From: Flavobacterium hydrocarbonoxydans
Lineage (GTDB): Bacteria; Bacteroidota; Bacteroidia; Flavobacteriales; Flavobacteriaceae
DNA length: 64,000 bases
Direction: 5' to 3'
Assembly (NCBI RefSeq): GCF_009789235.1
Contig: NZ_WSTB01000009.1
Location: 159,296 to 223,295 of the forward strand
The notes beneath the pieces are model-generated. The model was given only the letters and a program-made list of their open reading frames with translations, searched no databases and was not told the DNA's origin. Positions 26,240 to 34,544 of the stretch are shown here, piece by piece. Made by a program: the position numbers and the translations under genes. Each line of letters opens with the position of its first letter. Position 1 is the stretch's first letter.

Positions 26240-27478
26240 TTAGGCATCAAGTTCTCCTGCTATTACATTTAAACTTGACAAAATAACAATTGCATCAGAT
26301 AACAAAGCACCTTTAATCATTTCTGGATAGGCCTGATAGTAAATAAAGCACGGTCTTCTGAAATGCAATCTATAGGGAGTTCTACTTCCGTCTGTAACCA
26401 AATAAAATCCGATTTCTCCGTTTCCACCTTCAACTGGATGATAAATTTCTGCAACTGGTACAGGAACTTCTCCCATTACAATCTTAAAGTGATAAATTAA
26501 AGATTCCATCGAAGTGTAAACATCTTCTTTTGGAGGAAGGTAGTAATCAGGAACTTCAGCATGGTATTCGTTTCCGGCTGGCATTTTTTCCAACGCCTGA
26601 CGAATAATGCTCAAACTTTCCCAAACTTCGGCGTTACGAACACAGAAACGATCGTAAGTGTCACCTGATTTTCCAATAGGAACAATAAAATCGAAATCTT
26701 CGTACGATGAGTAAGGTTGCGCTACACGAACGTCGTAATCAACTCCCGCAGCACGTAAATTTGGACCTGTAAATCCATAAGCCATTGCTTTCTCTGCTGA
26801 GATTGCCCCTACGTTTACAGTTCTATCAATAAAAATTCTGTTTCTTTCGAATAGGTTTTCGAATTCTTTCCAGGCAACTGGAAATTCTTCAAGGAATTTA
26901 TCAAGTTTTCTGAAAGCTTCTGGAGACCAGTCTCTTTCAAATCCACCAATTCTTCCCATATTAGTAGTCAAACGAGCACCACAAATTTCTTCGTAGATTT
27001 CGTAGATTTTTTCTCTAAATTGAAAAACGTACAAGAAACCAGTATAAGCACCAGTATCTACACCTAGAATCGAGTTACAAATCAAGTGATCGGTAATACG
27101 AGCCAACTCCATTACGATAACTCTTAAATATTGCGCTCTTTTAGGAACTTCAACACCTAACAATTTCTCCAAAGTCATCCACCATCCCATGTTGTTGATA
27201 GGAGACGAACAATAATTCATACGATCCGTAAGTGGTGTAATTTGGTAAAAAGGACGGTTTTCGGCGATTTTTTCGAAAGCTCTGTGAATGTAACCAATAG
27301 TAGGTTCAGCCTCCAGAATTCTTTCTCCATCCATCAACAGGATATTTTGGAAAATACCGTGCGTAGCTGGGTGAGTTGGACCTAAATTCAGAACCGAAAG
27401 CTCGCTTCCGTCTTCGTTTAGTTTCTCCTTAATTATTTTAGCATAGCGATGCTCTGGTGATAATAATAGTTCTGACAT
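26240..27478 (-). CDS. nuoD: NADH-quinone oxidoreductase subunit D
   Basis: A 49-kDa-type subunit of 412 residues, separate from NuoC. The LGPTHPATHGIFQ motif places the quinone-site histidine, and the GNGEIGFYLVTDGSRTPYR segment is characteristic. With NuoB it forms the quinone reduction site. A 70-nt gap separates it from nuoE. Confidence 0.97.
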   Translation of the reverse strand: MSELLLSPEHRYAKIIKEKLNEDGSELSVLNLGPTHPATHGIFQNILLMDGERILEAEPTIGYIHRAFEKIAENRPFYQITPLTDRMNYCSSPINNMGWWMTLEKLLGVEVPKRAQYLRVIVMELARITDHLICNSILGVDTGAYTGFLYVFQFREKIYEIYEEICGARLTTNMGRIGGFERDWSPEAFRKLDKFLEEFPVAWKEFENLFERNRIFIDRTVNVGAISAEKAMAYGFTGPNLRAAGVDYDVRVAQPYSSYEDFDFIVPIGKSGDTYDRFCVRNAEVWESLSIIRQALEKMPAGNEYHAEVPDYYLPPKEDVYTSMESLIYHFKIVMGEVPVPVAEIYHPVEGGNGEIGFYLVTDGSRTPYRLHFRRPCFIYYQAYPEMIKGALLSDAIVILSSLNVIAGELDA

Positions 27479-27502
27479 TTTATAATGTTGAATTATTTAT
27501 TT

Positions 27503-28024
27503 TTAGCAATTTGTTGTTGTTCTTCCAAAGAATCTGTCGTCTTTATCTGTTCTTCCGCTGTCTTCCATCGGGAATTCTTTGCGCATTGGGAACGATACCA
27601 TTTCATCCATATTCAAAATACGTTTCAATTGAGGGTGACCAATAAAGTTCACACCATAAAAATCGTACGTTTCTCTTTCCATCCAGTTAGAACTTAAGAA
27701 AATATTCGAAATAGTTTTAATCTCTGGTTTTTCTCCGTTAAGATATACTTTGATTTTAATACGTTTGTTTTCGTACCAATTGTGCAAATGATATACAATC
27801 GCAAACTGACGCTCAGACTCATTATCCGGATAATGAATTCCGCATAAATCAGTTAAAAAGTGAAAACGTAAATCAGCGTCATTTTTCAAGAAAAGAATCA
27901 ATGCTGTGATTTTGTCAGCAGATGTTTCTAATGAAAAAATATCTCTTTCCTGTTGAAAGTTGAAAACATTTTCGCCAAATGTTTCTATAAGTTTATCCTG
28001 AATCAGGGTGTTTTCTAATGCCAT
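27503..28024 (-). CDS. nuoC: NADH-quinone oxidoreductase subunit C
   Basis: A 30-kDa-type subunit of 173 residues with the signature MERETYDFYGVNFIGHPQLK followed by RILNMDE. It lies 1 nt after nuoB and 24 nt before nuoD. C and D are separate genes, unlike the fused form in E. coli. Confidence 0.96.
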   Translation of the reverse strand: MALENTLIQDKLIETFGENVFNFQQERDIFSLETSADKITALILFLKNDADLRFHFLTDLCGIHYPDNESERQFAIVYHLHNWYENKRIKIKVYLNGEKPEIKTISNIFLSSNWMERETYDFYGVNFIGHPQLKRILNMDEMVSFPMRKEFPMEDSGRTDKDDRFFGRTTTNC

Positions 28025-28025
28025 C

Positions 28026-28574
28026 TTATGAAATATTATATGAAGCCAATAATTCTTGGTATTCTGGAGAGCTTCTGCGTCTCACAGATTCGCTTCGTAC
28101 TAATTCTTGCAGTTTCATTACACCATCAACAATTTGTTCTGGTCTGGGTGGGCATCCAGGAACGTAAACATCAACTGGAATTACTTTGTCAATACCTTGT
28201 AAAACAGAGTATGTATCAAAAATTCCACCTGAAGAAGCACAAGCTCCAACAGCAATTACCCAACGAGGCTCTGCCATTTGCTCGTAAACCTGACGTAAAA
28301 TTGGCGCCATTTTTTTAGAAATAGTTCCCATTACCATTAACATATCCGCCTGACGGGGAGAAAAACTCACACGCTCAGAACCAAATCGTGCTAAATCGTA
28401 ATGTGATGCCATTGTAGCCATAAACTCGATTCCGCAACAAGAAGTTGCAAACGGTAAAGGCCAAAGAGAATTCGCGCGTGCCATACCTACAACGTCATTT
28501 AGTTTGGTAGCAAAAAAGCCTTCACCAACTACGCCTTCCGGAGGGGCAACCATATTTACATTTGAATCGCTCAT
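28026..28574 (-). CDS. nuoB: NADH-quinone oxidoreductase subunit B
   Basis: The protein of 182 residues carries the N2 4Fe-4S ligands: the tandem cysteines in TSCCGIEFM, then VGACASSGG and YVPGCPPRPEQ. It is the last electron carrier before quinone. A 161-bp gap with a long inverted repeat separates it from nuoA. Confidence 0.97.
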   Translation of the reverse strand: MSDSNVNMVAPPEGVVGEGFFATKLNDVVGMARANSLWPLPFATSCCGIEFMATMASHYDLARFGSERVSFSPRQADMLMVMGTISKKMAPILRQVYEQMAEPRWVIAVGACASSGGIFDTYSVLQGIDKVIPVDVYVPGCPPRPEQIVDGVMKLQELVRSESVRRRSSPEYQELLASYNIS

Positions 28575-28578
28575 TTTT

Positions 28579-28730
28579 ATTTTAGATTTCTGATTTTAGA
28601 TTTTAGATTTTTTTTGGAAATCGTAAAAAGAAAATCAAGTTTTTTAAATCACGTTTTGTTTATTGAGATTAAATTTCAAATCCTAATTCCAGACATTTAA
28701 ATCTAAAATCAGAAATCTAAAATCTAAAAT
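28579..28730. repeat. 25-bp perfect inverted repeat between nuoA and nuoB
   Basis: The arm at 28579-28603 is the exact reverse complement of 25 bases within 28699-28724. Both arms are built from repeats of the word TTTTAGA or its complement. About 95 nt separate the arms. The transcript could fold into a long AT-rich hairpin between the first two nuo genes, with possible effects on the relative expression of nuoA. Confidence 0.7.
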
Positions 28731-28735
28731 CGTAT

Positions 28736-29101
28736 TTATTCCCAGTCTAAAGCTTTCTTTTTGATGATGTAGAAAAAGCCAACTAAAAGCAACGACATGA
28801 AAACAATCATTTTCAGCATTCCTTCTATTCCTAATTCTTTAAAGTTTACCGCCCAAGGATAAAGGAAAATCACCTCTACATCGAACAAAACAAACAAAAT
28901 GGCTACAAGGAAATATTTTACAGAAAACGGAATACGGGCGTTACCAACAGATTCGATACCACACTCAAAGTTTTTATCTTTGATTTCAGAAGTTCTTTTT
29001 GGGCCTAATTTTCCGGAAATAATGATAGTTCCTACCACAAAACCAACAGCCAGAATAAGCTGCATTAAAATAGGAAGATAACTGTATTGGTCAGATTGCA
29101 T
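28736..29101 (-). CDS. nuoA: NADH-quinone oxidoreductase subunit A
   Basis: A three-helix membrane subunit of 121 residues. The KNFECGIESVGNARIPFSVK loop and the FDVEVIFLYPWAV helix are diagnostic. It is the first gene of the 14-gene nuo operon; a -7 element lies 33 nt upstream. Confidence 0.96.
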   Translation of the reverse strand: MQSDQYSYLPILMQLILAVGFVVGTIIISGKLGPKRTSEIKDKNFECGIESVGNARIPFSVKYFLVAILFVLFDVEVIFLYPWAVNFKELGIEGMLKMIVFMSLLLVGFFYIIKKKALDWE

Positions 29102-29134
29102 AAACTTAGGGTTTTTTACTTAAAAAATAAGCCA

Positions 29135-29142
29135 CAAAGATA
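29135..29142 (-). promoter_or_regulatory. -7 promoter element for the nuo operon
   Basis: Minus-strand TATCTTTG, an ideal TAnnTTTG match, 33 nt upstream of the nuoA ATG. It probably drives all 14 nuo genes plus the inserted ATPase pair. Confidence 0.65.
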
Positions 29143-29266
29143 ACTGTCAACTCTGTAAATCACAAGCTAAAAAATGATTTAAGTACACTACTAAAGAGTG
29201 TTTACTTCTAATTTTTATTGATTATAAATAAGATTTGGTTTTTTAACAGTTTTTTAAGACAAGGCC

Positions 29267-29303
29267 AAAAAAAAACGCTTCGAAATAAATCGAAACGTTT
29301 TTA
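29267..29303 (-). terminator. terminator after the cold-shock gene
   Basis: On the minus strand AAAAACGTTTCGA pairs imperfectly with TTCGAAGCGTTTTT around a short AT loop, followed by T residues. It lies about 40 nt after the cold-shock gene stop. Confidence 0.8.
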
Positions 29304-29344
29304 AAACCATTCAGAGGCAAAAAAAATAAATTGCTATATTTTTC

Positions 29345-29539
29345 TTAGATTACTGCTACTTTAGCAGCAACTTTCCCTTTTCTTCCTTCTTCTTCTTCGT
29401 AGCTTACACGGTCACCTTCGCGTAATTCTTCCGCGTTAATTCCTGAAGCGTGAACGAAGATATCTTTTCCTGTTTCTTCGTCTGTAATGAATCCATAACC
29501 TTTAGACTCATTGAAAAATTTTACTGTACCTGTACGCAT
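29345..29539 (-). CDS. cold-shock domain protein (CspA family)
   Basis: A single OB-fold protein of 64 residues, the typical length. RNA-binding motif RNP1 is KGYGFI and RNP2 is DIFVHAS. It likely acts as an RNA chaperone in the cytoplasm. It is monocistronic with its own -7 element at 29569-29576 and its own terminator. An ERGDR-like acidic C-terminal half (REGDRVSYEEEEGRKG) is common in Bacteroidota members. Confidence 0.95.
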   Translation of the reverse strand: MRTGTVKFFNESKGYGFITDEETGKDIFVHASGINAEELREGDRVSYEEEEGRKGKVAAKVAVI

Positions 29540-29568
29540 TGTAATTGTAATAATAATTTATAATGAAG

Positions 29569-29576
29569 CAAATGTA
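29569..29576 (-). promoter_or_regulatory. -7 promoter element for the cold-shock gene
   Basis: Minus-strand TACATTTG (TAnnTTTG), 29 nt upstream of the ATG. The remaining part of the 284-bp gap up to aspS holds AT-rich DNA and the aspS terminator. Confidence 0.5.
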
Positions 29577-29763
29577 ACATATAAATTCATACAAAAGACA
29601 TTAGAGTGTTAATTTTTTCTAAAAATTATTGATTTACAGTGTTTTCGCTATTTATATTGCATCAAATTTGATAGGAACTCGTTAAAATATCGAATCAATA
29701 AAGATACTTCAAACTTCTATTTAGATCTCGTTGTTGTAATAAATTAACTACTTAATAAAAACA

Positions 29764-29803
29764 TAAAAAAACTGCAACTAGAATTTTCTGGTTACAGTTT
29801 TAA
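29764..29803 (-). terminator. terminator after aspS
   Basis: On the minus strand AAAACTGTAACCAGAA pairs with TTCTAGTTGCAGTTTT with mismatches, followed by T residues, just after the aspS stop. Confidence 0.75.
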
Positions 29804-29823
29804 TATTTTAAAATGTTGAAGTA

Positions 29824-31575
29824 TTATTTTAAATCTAGCATAATGGATAATTCTTTTAATTGAGCATCATCAATTGCAGCTGGAGCATCGATCATCACGT
29901 CACGCCCGGAATTATTTTTTGGAAATGCGATAAAATCTCTAATGGTTTCCTGACCTCCTAAAATAGCCACTAATCTATCCAATCCAAAAGCTAATCCTCC
30001 GTGAGGCGGCGCTCCAAACTGGAAAGCGTCCATCAGGAATCCGAATTGTGCTTTTGCTTCTTCTTCGGTGAAACCTAAATATTTAAACATCAATTGTTGT
30101 GTCGCTTTGTCGTGAATACGAATAGAACCTCCACCAATTTCATTTCCGTTCAAAACCATATCGTAAGCGTTTGCACGCACTTTTCCTGGTGCTGTTTCCA
30201 GCAAAGCCATATCTTCTGGTTTTGGAGAAGTAAATGGATGGTGCATGGCGTGATAACGACCGCTTTCTTCATCTAACTCTAATAAAGGGAAATCAATTAC
30301 CCATAACGGAGCAAATTCTTCTGGTTTACGCAATCCTAAACGAGTTGCCAATTCCATACGTAAAGCAGAAAGTTGGCCGCGAGTTTTATCCGCTGGACCA
30401 GAAAGTACAAAAATCATATCGCCAGGTTGTGCGCCTGTAATTTTTGCCCATTGTCCTAAATCGTCCTGATCGTAAAATTTATCTACAGATGATTTGTAAG
30501 TTCCGTCGTCATTGCATTTTGCGTACACCATTCCTGATGCGCCTACTTGCGGACGTTTTACCCAGTCAATCAAAGCATCGATTTCTTTACGGGTGTAGTT
30601 TCCTGCTCCCGGAACTGCAATTCCCACAACCAATTCGGCAGCATTAAATACTGGGAATTCTTTATGTTGTGCAAATTCGTTTAACTCACCAAATTTCATC
30701 CCAAAACGAATGTCCGGTTTGTCATTTCCATATGTTTTCATGGCATAATCGTAGGTAATTCTCGGGAATTTATCTACTTCGATACCTTTAATTTCTTTTA
30801 GTAAATGTCTGGTCAATCCTTCAAAAACATTCAAAATGTCTTCTTGTTCCACAAATGCCATTTCGCAATCGATTTGTGTAAACTCTGGCTGACGGTCTGC
30901 ACGTAAATCTTCGTCACGGAAACATTTTACGATTTGGAAATATTTATCCATTCCCCCCACCATCAATAATTGTTTGAAAGTTTGTGGCGATTGTGGTAAC
31001 GCGTAAAATTGTCCTTCGTTCATACGGCTAGGTACTACGAAATCTCTCGCTCCTTCCGGAGTCGATTTGATTAAGTAAGGCGTTTCAACTTCGCAAAAAT
31101 CCAAATCAGAAAGATACTTACGAACTTCCATTGCTACTTTATGACGAAACAATAAACTGTTTTTTACAGGATTACGACGAATGTCTAAATAACGGTATTT
31201 CATTCTAATGTCTTCTCCACCATCTGTTTCATCTTCAATTGTAAAAGGAGGAGTCAATGCTGCATTTAGAATAGTCAATTCAGAAACTAAAATTTCGATT
31301 TCACCTGTCGGAATGTTTTTGTTTTTGGCTTCACGCTCAATCACGGTACCTTTTACCTGAATTACAAATTCTCTTCCAAGGGTTTTTGCCAACTCAAAAA
31401 CGGCTTTATCGGTACGACTTTCATCGAAAATAAGCTGTGTAATTCCGTAACGGTCACGCAAATCCACCCAATTCATAAATCCTTTATCGCGTGATTTTTG
31501 CACCCAACCAGCAAGTGTAACTTCGGTATTAATATTTGAGGCGTTTAACTCGCCACAATTATGACTTCTATACAT
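29824..31575 (-). CDS. aspS: aspartate-tRNA ligase
   Basis: A class II aminoacyl-tRNA synthetase of 583 residues, the bacterial AspRS length. N-terminal OB anticodon-binding domain (about 1-110), class II motif 2 (FRDEDLRADRQPEFTQID), a GAD insertion domain (about 290-420) and motif 3 (GGLAFGLDRLVAILGG) are all visible. It charges tRNA-Asp in the cytoplasm. It appears monocistronic, with a -7 element TACTTTTG on the minus strand at 31595-31602. Confidence 0.98.
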   Translation of the reverse strand: MYRSHNCGELNASNINTEVTLAGWVQKSRDKGFMNWVDLRDRYGITQLIFDESRTDKAVFELAKTLGREFVIQVKGTVIEREAKNKNIPTGEIEILVSELTILNAALTPPFTIEDETDGGEDIRMKYRYLDIRRNPVKNSLLFRHKVAMEVRKYLSDLDFCEVETPYLIKSTPEGARDFVVPSRMNEGQFYALPQSPQTFKQLLMVGGMDKYFQIVKCFRDEDLRADRQPEFTQIDCEMAFVEQEDILNVFEGLTRHLLKEIKGIEVDKFPRITYDYAMKTYGNDKPDIRFGMKFGELNEFAQHKEFPVFNAAELVVGIAVPGAGNYTRKEIDALIDWVKRPQVGASGMVYAKCNDDGTYKSSVDKFYDQDDLGQWAKITGAQPGDMIFVLSGPADKTRGQLSALRMELATRLGLRKPEEFAPLWVIDFPLLELDEESGRYHAMHHPFTSPKPEDMALLETAPGKVRANAYDMVLNGNEIGGGSIRIHDKATQQLMFKYLGFTEEEAKAQFGFLMDAFQFGAPPHGGLAFGLDRLVAILGGQETIRDFIAFPKNNSGRDVMIDAPAAIDDAQLKELSIMLDLK

Positions 31576-31594
31576 TGATCAAAATTTTAGACTG

Positions 31595-31602
31595 CAAAAG
31601 TA
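31595..31602 (-). promoter_or_regulatory. -7 promoter element for aspS
   Basis: Minus-strand TACTTTTG, 20 nt upstream of the aspS ATG, matches TAnnTTTG. Confidence 0.55.
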
Positions 31603-31698
31603 AACACAAAATTCAAAATAATATAGTAAAGTGATAACTTGATGCTTATTAATTTGAAATATTTTGTTAATTCTTAAATTTGATACCCTTAATTTCTT

Positions 31699-31706
31699 TA
31701 GATTTG
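31699..31706 (+). promoter_or_regulatory. -7 promoter element for the TlpA-like gene
   Basis: TAGATTTG with an upstream TTTG at 31679-31682, in a layout like the Bacteroidota -33/-7 pair. It lies 29 nt before the ATG at 31735. Confidence 0.55.
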
Positions 31707-31734
31707 AGTCAGATTAAACTTAACTACAAATAAT

Positions 31735-32730
31735 ATGAAAAACCTTTTTGTTGCAGGTTTGTTGATTTTTAGTGCTTTGAATGGTATAAGTCAGACGAAA
31801 AATCAAGTAAAATTTACGGCTAAAATAGCACACAGAAATAGCGACTCACTAGTAATTAGAGGAGCAAATCAATTTAGACAAGTTATAAAAATTGATAAAA
31901 ACGAAGTCTTTTCAAGGAACTTTGAAGCTCCTAAAGGGTTTTATCAATTTTCTGACGGACTCGAATCATCAAGTTTATATTTATACCCCGACTCCGAAGT
32001 AAACTTAACAATGGATGCGAAAGAATTTGATGAAACTATTGTATATAAAGGAAAAGGAGTTAACGAAAGTAACTTTTTGGCCAAGCATTCATTAGATAAT
32101 GAAAAATTTTTAGAGCAAGCATTTACAAAAGAAAAACCAGAGTTTACAGCATTTTTGGAACAAAAGATAAAGTCTGACATTGCAACAATTGAAAAAGGCG
32201 ATTATGACCCAGAATTTAAAAAAGTGCTTTTAGGTTCTTTTGAACAATTTAGTCAATATGTAGTTCAGGAATATGATCGTGCTGCAGAGATGAATAAGAT
32301 TAACGGAAAACCTTCGCCAGAATTTGATTATGAAAATTACAAAGGAGGAAAAACCAAACTGGCTGATTTAAAAGGAAAATATGTTTATATTGACCTTTGG
32401 GCAACCTGGTGTGGACCATGCAGGGCTGAAATTCCCTTTTTACAAAAGGCCGAACAAAAATATCATGGAAAAAACATTGAATTCGTAAGTATTTCTATTG
32501 ATAAACTTAAAGACCATGAAAAATGGAAAAAATTTGTTGCCGATAAAAATTTAGGCGGTGTACAATTGTTTGCGGATAAAGATTGGGAATCTGAATTTGT
32601 GGTGAAATATGGTGTAACCGGAATTCCGAGATTTATCTTAATTGATCCAAACGGAAATGTTGTGAGTGCAGATGCCCCAAGACCCTCTTCACCAGAACTT
32701 GAAGCTAAATTAGACACACTTTTAAAGTAA
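31735..32730 (+). CDS. TlpA-like thiol-disulfide oxidoreductase
   Basis: The protein of 331 residues has a Sec signal (about residues 1-20), a DUF4369-like N-terminal region (about 25-120) and a C-terminal thioredoxin fold. The redox motif is WCGPC at residues 225-229, and the cis-proline is in GVTGIPRF. It should work in the periplasm as a reductase of extracytoplasmic protein disulfides. It is monocistronic with a terminator at 32787-32814. Confidence 0.9.
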   Translation: MKNLFVAGLLIFSALNGISQTKNQVKFTAKIAHRNSDSLVIRGANQFRQVIKIDKNEVFSRNFEAPKGFYQFSDGLESSSLYLYPDSEVNLTMDAKEFDETIVYKGKGVNESNFLAKHSLDNEKFLEQAFTKEKPEFTAFLEQKIKSDIATIEKGDYDPEFKKVLLGSFEQFSQYVVQEYDRAAEMNKINGKPSPEFDYENYKGGKTKLADLKGKYVYIDLWATWCGPCRAEIPFLQKAEQKYHGKNIEFVSISIDKLKDHEKWKKFVADKNLGGVQLFADKDWESEFVVKYGVTGIPRFILIDPNGNVVSADAPRPSSPELEAKLDTLLK

Positions 32731-32786
32731 ATTGATAAAAATTACAACGATATAGCTCTTTTTAGTATTTTACTAAAAACCTAGTA

Positions 32787-32814
32787 AAACCAATGCCTCA
32801 GCATTGGTTTTTTT
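32787..32814 (+). terminator. terminator after the TlpA-like gene
   Basis: AAACCAATGC pairs with GCATTGGTTT around a 4-nt loop (CTCA), followed by a T run. Confidence 0.9.
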
Positions 32815-32898
32815 GTACATGACTCATTTCCAATGTTAAGCTTTTACTCAATGTTACCAAATTGTTAAGCAAAAGTTTTTTTAATGTAAACTATTTTA

Positions 32899-32906
32899 TA
32901 TATTTG
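32899..32906 (+). promoter_or_regulatory. -7 promoter element for the MORN-repeat gene
   Basis: TATATTTG lies 33 nt upstream of the ATG at 32940 and fits TAnnTTTG. Confidence 0.5.
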
Positions 32907-32939
32907 ATAAAGATTTGATAACATTAATACCTACTAGAT

Positions 32940-33287
32940 ATGAAAAAGTGTGTAATTTTAGTTGCAATATTGTTCTCTGGAATTTTAGTTGCACAAGAAG
33001 TAAATCCCGAATTAGAAGCAGTTGGAAACAAAGTAAAAGCTACTTATTATTATGATAATGGCCGAGTACAACAAGAAGGTTATTTTGTGGATGGAAAGCT
33101 AGATGGCGTTTGGGTAGCGTATGACGAAAAGGGAAATAAAACCGCTGTTGCTGAATATACAAACGGAGTAAAAACCGGAAAATGGATGTATTTTAATGAC
33201 AAAACCATCAATCAGGTTGCTTACGCAGATAACAAAGTTGAGTCTGTAAAAAATCTACAAAAAGATGCTTTAGCAGATAGAAATTAA
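32940..33287 (+). CDS. secreted MORN-repeat (YwqK-like) protein
   Basis: The protein of 115 residues has a signal peptide (about 1-18, ending LVAQE) and two or three MORN-type repeats of the form Y-x-N/D-G-x-x-x-x-E-G-x-F/Y (YYYDNGRVQQEGYFVDGKLD, then a TNGVKTGKWMYFND unit). Databases often call such proteins YwqK-family antitoxins, but no toxin partner is present and the signal peptide argues for an envelope role. Function unknown. It is a single gene, ended by a hairpin near 33310-33332. Confidence 0.8.
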   Translation: MKKCVILVAILFSGILVAQEVNPELEAVGNKVKATYYYDNGRVQQEGYFVDGKLDGVWVAYDEKGNKTAVAEYTNGVKTGKWMYFNDKTINQVAYADNKVESVKNLQKDALADRN

Positions 33288-33307
33288 GATGTTTATATTT
33301 TAATATG

Positions 33308-33335
33308 GAGAACCGCTTTAATAGGCGGTTTTTTT
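33308..33335. terminator. terminator between the MORN-repeat and PepSY genes
   Basis: GAACCGC pairs with GCGGTTT around a TTTAATAG loop, followed by a T run on the plus strand. It overlaps the end of the convergent PepSY gene. Confidence 0.75.
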
Positions 33336-34449
33336 ATGCCTTCAATTTTTTACAAGACTTTTTTCTTCGTCCGTACCAAATTATAAAACCGGTTACGGGC
33401 AAAGCGGCCGCAATCAAACTCACAATAAAGGCAATAATTTTTCCAGGTAAATTAAGGATTTGTCCTGTGTGAATTCCGTAGTTCATTTCTACAACCTGCA
33501 AACCTAAACTTTTTTTGTCATAAGGCTGACTTTCGATTAATTTTCCATCATTTGGATGAAAGAAATAATTGCTTTGATGGTCAAAACGTAACGCATGGGG
33601 GTAAGCGCCTGTGTTTATAATATCGCCTTTTTGCTGTGGAAGCATTACGTAAAACATTTCCGATTTTGGTTGCTGTTTCATTGTGGCGATGAAAGCTCGG
33701 TCGATTGCTATCGAAGTATTTTTGTCAAATTTTGTAGTGTCAATTACAGGAGCTTTGATTTCTACAGCTTTATCTCCTCCAAAATTGAACGCTTTATAAA
33801 TGCCGTCACCCACCCATTCATAAGTAAAAGTCAAACCAGAAATGGCTATAATGACTGCAATAATCGAAATGTAAAATCCCGAAGTATTGTGCCAGTCATA
33901 GTTGACACGACGCCATTTTGCAGACCATTTTATCGTAAAAACTCTTTTTAGATCGTTTTTTCGTTTGGGCCACCACTGAATAATTCCGGAAATCAACAGT
34001 AAAATAAAAATAATCGTTGCGCCGCCAATAATATGTTTCCCGATATAATCCGGCAGCAGTAAATACAAATGAATGTACTCAACAATAATAAAAAAATCAT
34101 ATTTAGGATTTTCAGATTTTAAGTATTCGCCGGTATAAGGGTTAAAATAAAGATATAAATTTTCAGTATCCGAATAGGTGTAAACAACGGCTGATCGCTC
34201 TTTTCCGTAATACGAAACCATAGATTGTTTGTTTTCTGGTGCCACTTTTTTTGCTTTTTCCTGCAAAACCGAAGGCATCAAAAAAGGTCTATTTTGCGGT
34301 TCTACCAAACGCCATTCCTTACGGGTAATATCTTTTATTTCGTCGTGAAAACAAAACAAACAGCCTGTAACACTGACAATAAAAACAATAAGCCCGGAAA
34401 TTAATCCGAGCCATTTGTGTATAAAACGTATTTTTGATTTAAATCCCAT
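33334..34449 (-). CDS. PepSY-associated transmembrane protein (371 aa)
   Basis: The protein has four main transmembrane segments and a large external loop with PepSY-like repeats. The HKWLGLISGLIVFIVSVTGC N-terminal helix and the YDWHNTSGFYISI segment (His on a helix) are typical of PepSY_TM proteins, which include ferric-siderophore reductases. It likely reduces or helps release iron taken up by the nearby TonB receptor. It has its own promoter element (TACTTTTG, minus strand, 34500-34507), followed by a palindrome-like box at 34475-34497 shared with the receptor promoter. Confidence 0.85.
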   Translation of the reverse strand: MGFKSKIRFIHKWLGLISGLIVFIVSVTGCLFCFHDEIKDITRKEWRLVEPQNRPFLMPSVLQEKAKKVAPENKQSMVSYYGKERSAVVYTYSDTENLYLYFNPYTGEYLKSENPKYDFFIIVEYIHLYLLLPDYIGKHIIGGATIIFILLLISGIIQWWPKRKNDLKRVFTIKWSAKWRRVNYDWHNTSGFYISIIAVIIAISGLTFTYEWVGDGIYKAFNFGGDKAVEIKAPVIDTTKFDKNTSIAIDRAFIATMKQQPKSEMFYVMLPQQKGDIINTGAYPHALRFDHQSNYFFHPNDGKLIESQPYDKKSLGLQVVEMNYGIHTGQILNLPGKIIAFIVSLIAAALPVTGFIIWYGRRKKSCKKLKA

Positions 34450-34474
34450 TCTTTTATAATCCTTGAAATTCTTT

Positions 34475-34497
34475 TTATTTAGAATAACTTAGGATAA
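34475..34497. promoter_or_regulatory. candidate iron-responsive operator upstream of the PepSY gene
   Basis: It begins with TTATTTAGAAT, the same 11-mer found at the siderophore receptor promoter, followed by a degenerate reverse half. It lies between the -7 element at 34500-34507 and the start codon at 34449. Fur binding is inference from shared sequence and iron context. Confidence 0.4.
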
Positions 34498-34499
34498 GG

Positions 34500-34507
34500 C
34501 AAAAGTA
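34500..34507 (-). promoter_or_regulatory. -7 promoter element for the 371-aa PepSY gene
   Basis: Minus-strand TACTTTTG, a TAnnTTTG match about 51 nt upstream of the ATG at 34449. Confidence 0.5.
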
Positions 34508-34544
34508 GATGCTAAATCAATATGGGACAAATTATTTTTGGTTT

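Noticed and set aside
32940..33287. YwqK-type toxin-antitoxin system
   Set aside because: A signal peptide is present and no toxin gene is adjacent, so the antitoxin name is probably only a database label for MORN repeats.
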